NCBI RefSeq assembly: GCF_006439055.1
Contig: NZ_RCZC01000003.1
Location: 186,001 to 250,000 of the forward strand
DNA: 64,000 nucleotides
DNA from: Sphingomonas glacialis
GTDB taxonomy: Bacteria; Pseudomonadota; Alphaproteobacteria; Sphingomonadales; Sphingomonadaceae
Reading direction: 5' to 3'
Positions 63,220 through 64,000 of the stretch are shown one piece after another. The notes beneath the pieces are model-generated. The model saw only the letters and a list, made by a program, of their open reading frames with translations. It did no database searches and was not told the origin of the DNA. The translations under genes and the position numbers were made by a program. Numbering within the stretch: position 1 is the first letter of the stretch; every line of letters begins with the position of its first letter.

Positions 63220-64000
63220 GTGACGCACCCCCAGCTCAAACTCGGCACGCGCGGATCGCCGCTCGCGCTCGTCCAGGCCAATATGGTGCGCGACGCGCTG
63301 TGCACCGCGCATGGCTGGCAGATCGACGCGATCGAGATCGTGCCGATCAAGACGACTGGCGACCGCGTCCAGGACGTCGCGCTCGCCGAGATCGGCGGCA
63401 AGGCCTTGTGGACCAAGGAACTCGACCGCGCGCTGCTGTCGGGCGCGATCGATTTCGCGGTGCATTCGATGAAGGATGTCGAGACGGTGCGGCCAAGCGC
63501 AATCGCGATCGCCGCGATGCTGCCGCGCGCCGATGTGCGCGACCGGCTGATCGGTGCGCCGAGCATCGAAGCCCTCCGTCACGGTGCGGTTATCGGAACG
63601 AGCTCGCCACGCCGCGTCGCTCAGTTGAAGCGGCTGCGGCCCGATTTCGAGACGGTTCTCTTTCGCGGCAATGTCGACACGCGGCTCGCCAAGGTCGCGG
63701 CGAACGAGGTCGATGCGTCGATGCTCGCCGCAGCGGGGCTCGACCGGCTCGGGCGTCCGGGCGTCGGGGTCGGGATCGAAACTGACGTCATGCTCCCCGC
63801 ACCTGCGCAGGGTGCTGTCGGGATCGAGGCGCGCGCCGACGACAGCCGTATGCGCGACTGGCTCGGCGCGATCGACCATGAGGCGACGCATCTGTGCGTG
63901 CTGGTCGAGCGCGGCCTGCTCGCTGCGTTGCAGGCCGACTGCCATTCGCCGGTCGCCGCGCTCGCGACGCTCGATGGCGACAGCATCCTGTTGCGCGCCG
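63220..64000 (+). CDS. hemC: Porphobilinogen deaminase (hydroxymethylbilane synthase), partial at right edge
   Basis: HemC assembles four porphobilinogens into hydroxymethylbilane in tetrapyrrole synthesis. About 260 codons are in the window: [60 protein letters not shown] and [19 protein letters not shown] are all conserved, and the cofactor-binding cysteine lies in [13 protein letters not shown]. It starts at GTG 63220 after GGGAGAG. The C-terminal part is outside the window, so completeness cannot be judged. Confidence 0.95.
   Translation, partial: MTHPQLKLGTRGSPLALVQANMVRDALCTAHGWQIDAIEIVPIKTTGDRVQDVALAEIGGKALWTKELDRALLSGAIDFAVHSMKDVETVRPSAIAIAAMLPRADVRDRLIGAPSIEALRHGAVIGTSSPRRVAQLKRLRPDFETVLFRGNVDTRLAKVAANEVDASMLAAAGLDRLGRPGVGVGIETDVMLPAPAQGAVGIEARADDSRMRDWLGAIDHEATHLCVLVERGLLAALQADCHSPVAALATLDGDSILLRA

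Overview
This window is a 64 kb piece of a high-GC alphaproteobacterial chromosome, most probably from a sphingomonad (Sphingomonas or a close relative). The evidence is the GC-rich codon use, the crtY-crtI-crtB carotenoid genes, the MmcB, DUF1491, DUF6489 and MipA/OmpV-type proteins, the sigma-54 glnK-amtB unit and the gene order hemE-hemJ-rho-mnmE-mnmG-rsmG-parA-parB. The identification is inferred from content, because no rRNA lies in the window. I saw no tRNA, rRNA, CRISPR array, prophage or insertion sequence.

Positions 1-18.5 kb look like the chromosomal origin region. An 8906-9223 intergenic segment between ppsR and hemE carries one exact and two near-exact DnaA boxes, an AT-rich stretch and GANTC sites. 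Genes to its left run mostly on the minus strand (ppsR, maf, aroE, coaE, dnaQ, hpf, ptsN, a thioesterase, a cell-wall hydrolase, mmcB, a SCO1-like protein, a YcgN-type protein). Genes to its right run mostly on the plus strand (hemE, hemJ, rho, mnmE, mnmG, rsmG, parA, parB). Three parS-like sites flank this segment within 8 kb, next to the parAB operon that would use them.

Positions 18.5-30.6 kb hold thiC with a TPP riboswitch, two tandem Tat-exported ferritin-like proteins, a MipA/OmpV outer-membrane protein, a DUF2141 protein, a sterol-desaturase-family enzyme and the carotenoid unit crtY-crtI-LOG-crtB, followed by three small proteins of unknown function. Positions 30.7-40.6 kb hold an Atm1-type ABC exporter, a MazE/MazF-type toxin-antitoxin pair abutting recQ, a second desaturase-family protein, a GMC oxidoreductase and two small phosphatase- or sulfurtransferase-like proteins.

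Positions 40.6-46.4 kb hold the glnK-amtB ammonium unit with a recognisable sigma-54 promoter and a 27-bp triple repeat at the gene junction, then DUF2007, PNPOx-like, DUF5996 and DUF1871-like genes, tldD and a zinc-finger protein. Positions 46.6-64 kb hold an orphan ABC ATPase, nadB, a serine beta-lactamase-like lipoprotein, polA, a polysaccharide flippase, purH, a heparinase-like protein, rpe, rsmB, sdhAF4, a DUF1697 gene, gpsA, tsaD and the start of hemC.

Several families of about 90-105 bp inverted-repeat elements sit in intergenic gaps. Two near-identical copies (27.9 kb and 47.5 kb) carry the same open frame and link an upstream stop codon to a downstream start codon. I found no obviously new multi-gene defence or biosynthetic system. 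The most informative non-standard signals are the origin and parS architecture, the repeat cassettes, the toxin-antitoxin-recQ junction and the glnK-amtB repeat.
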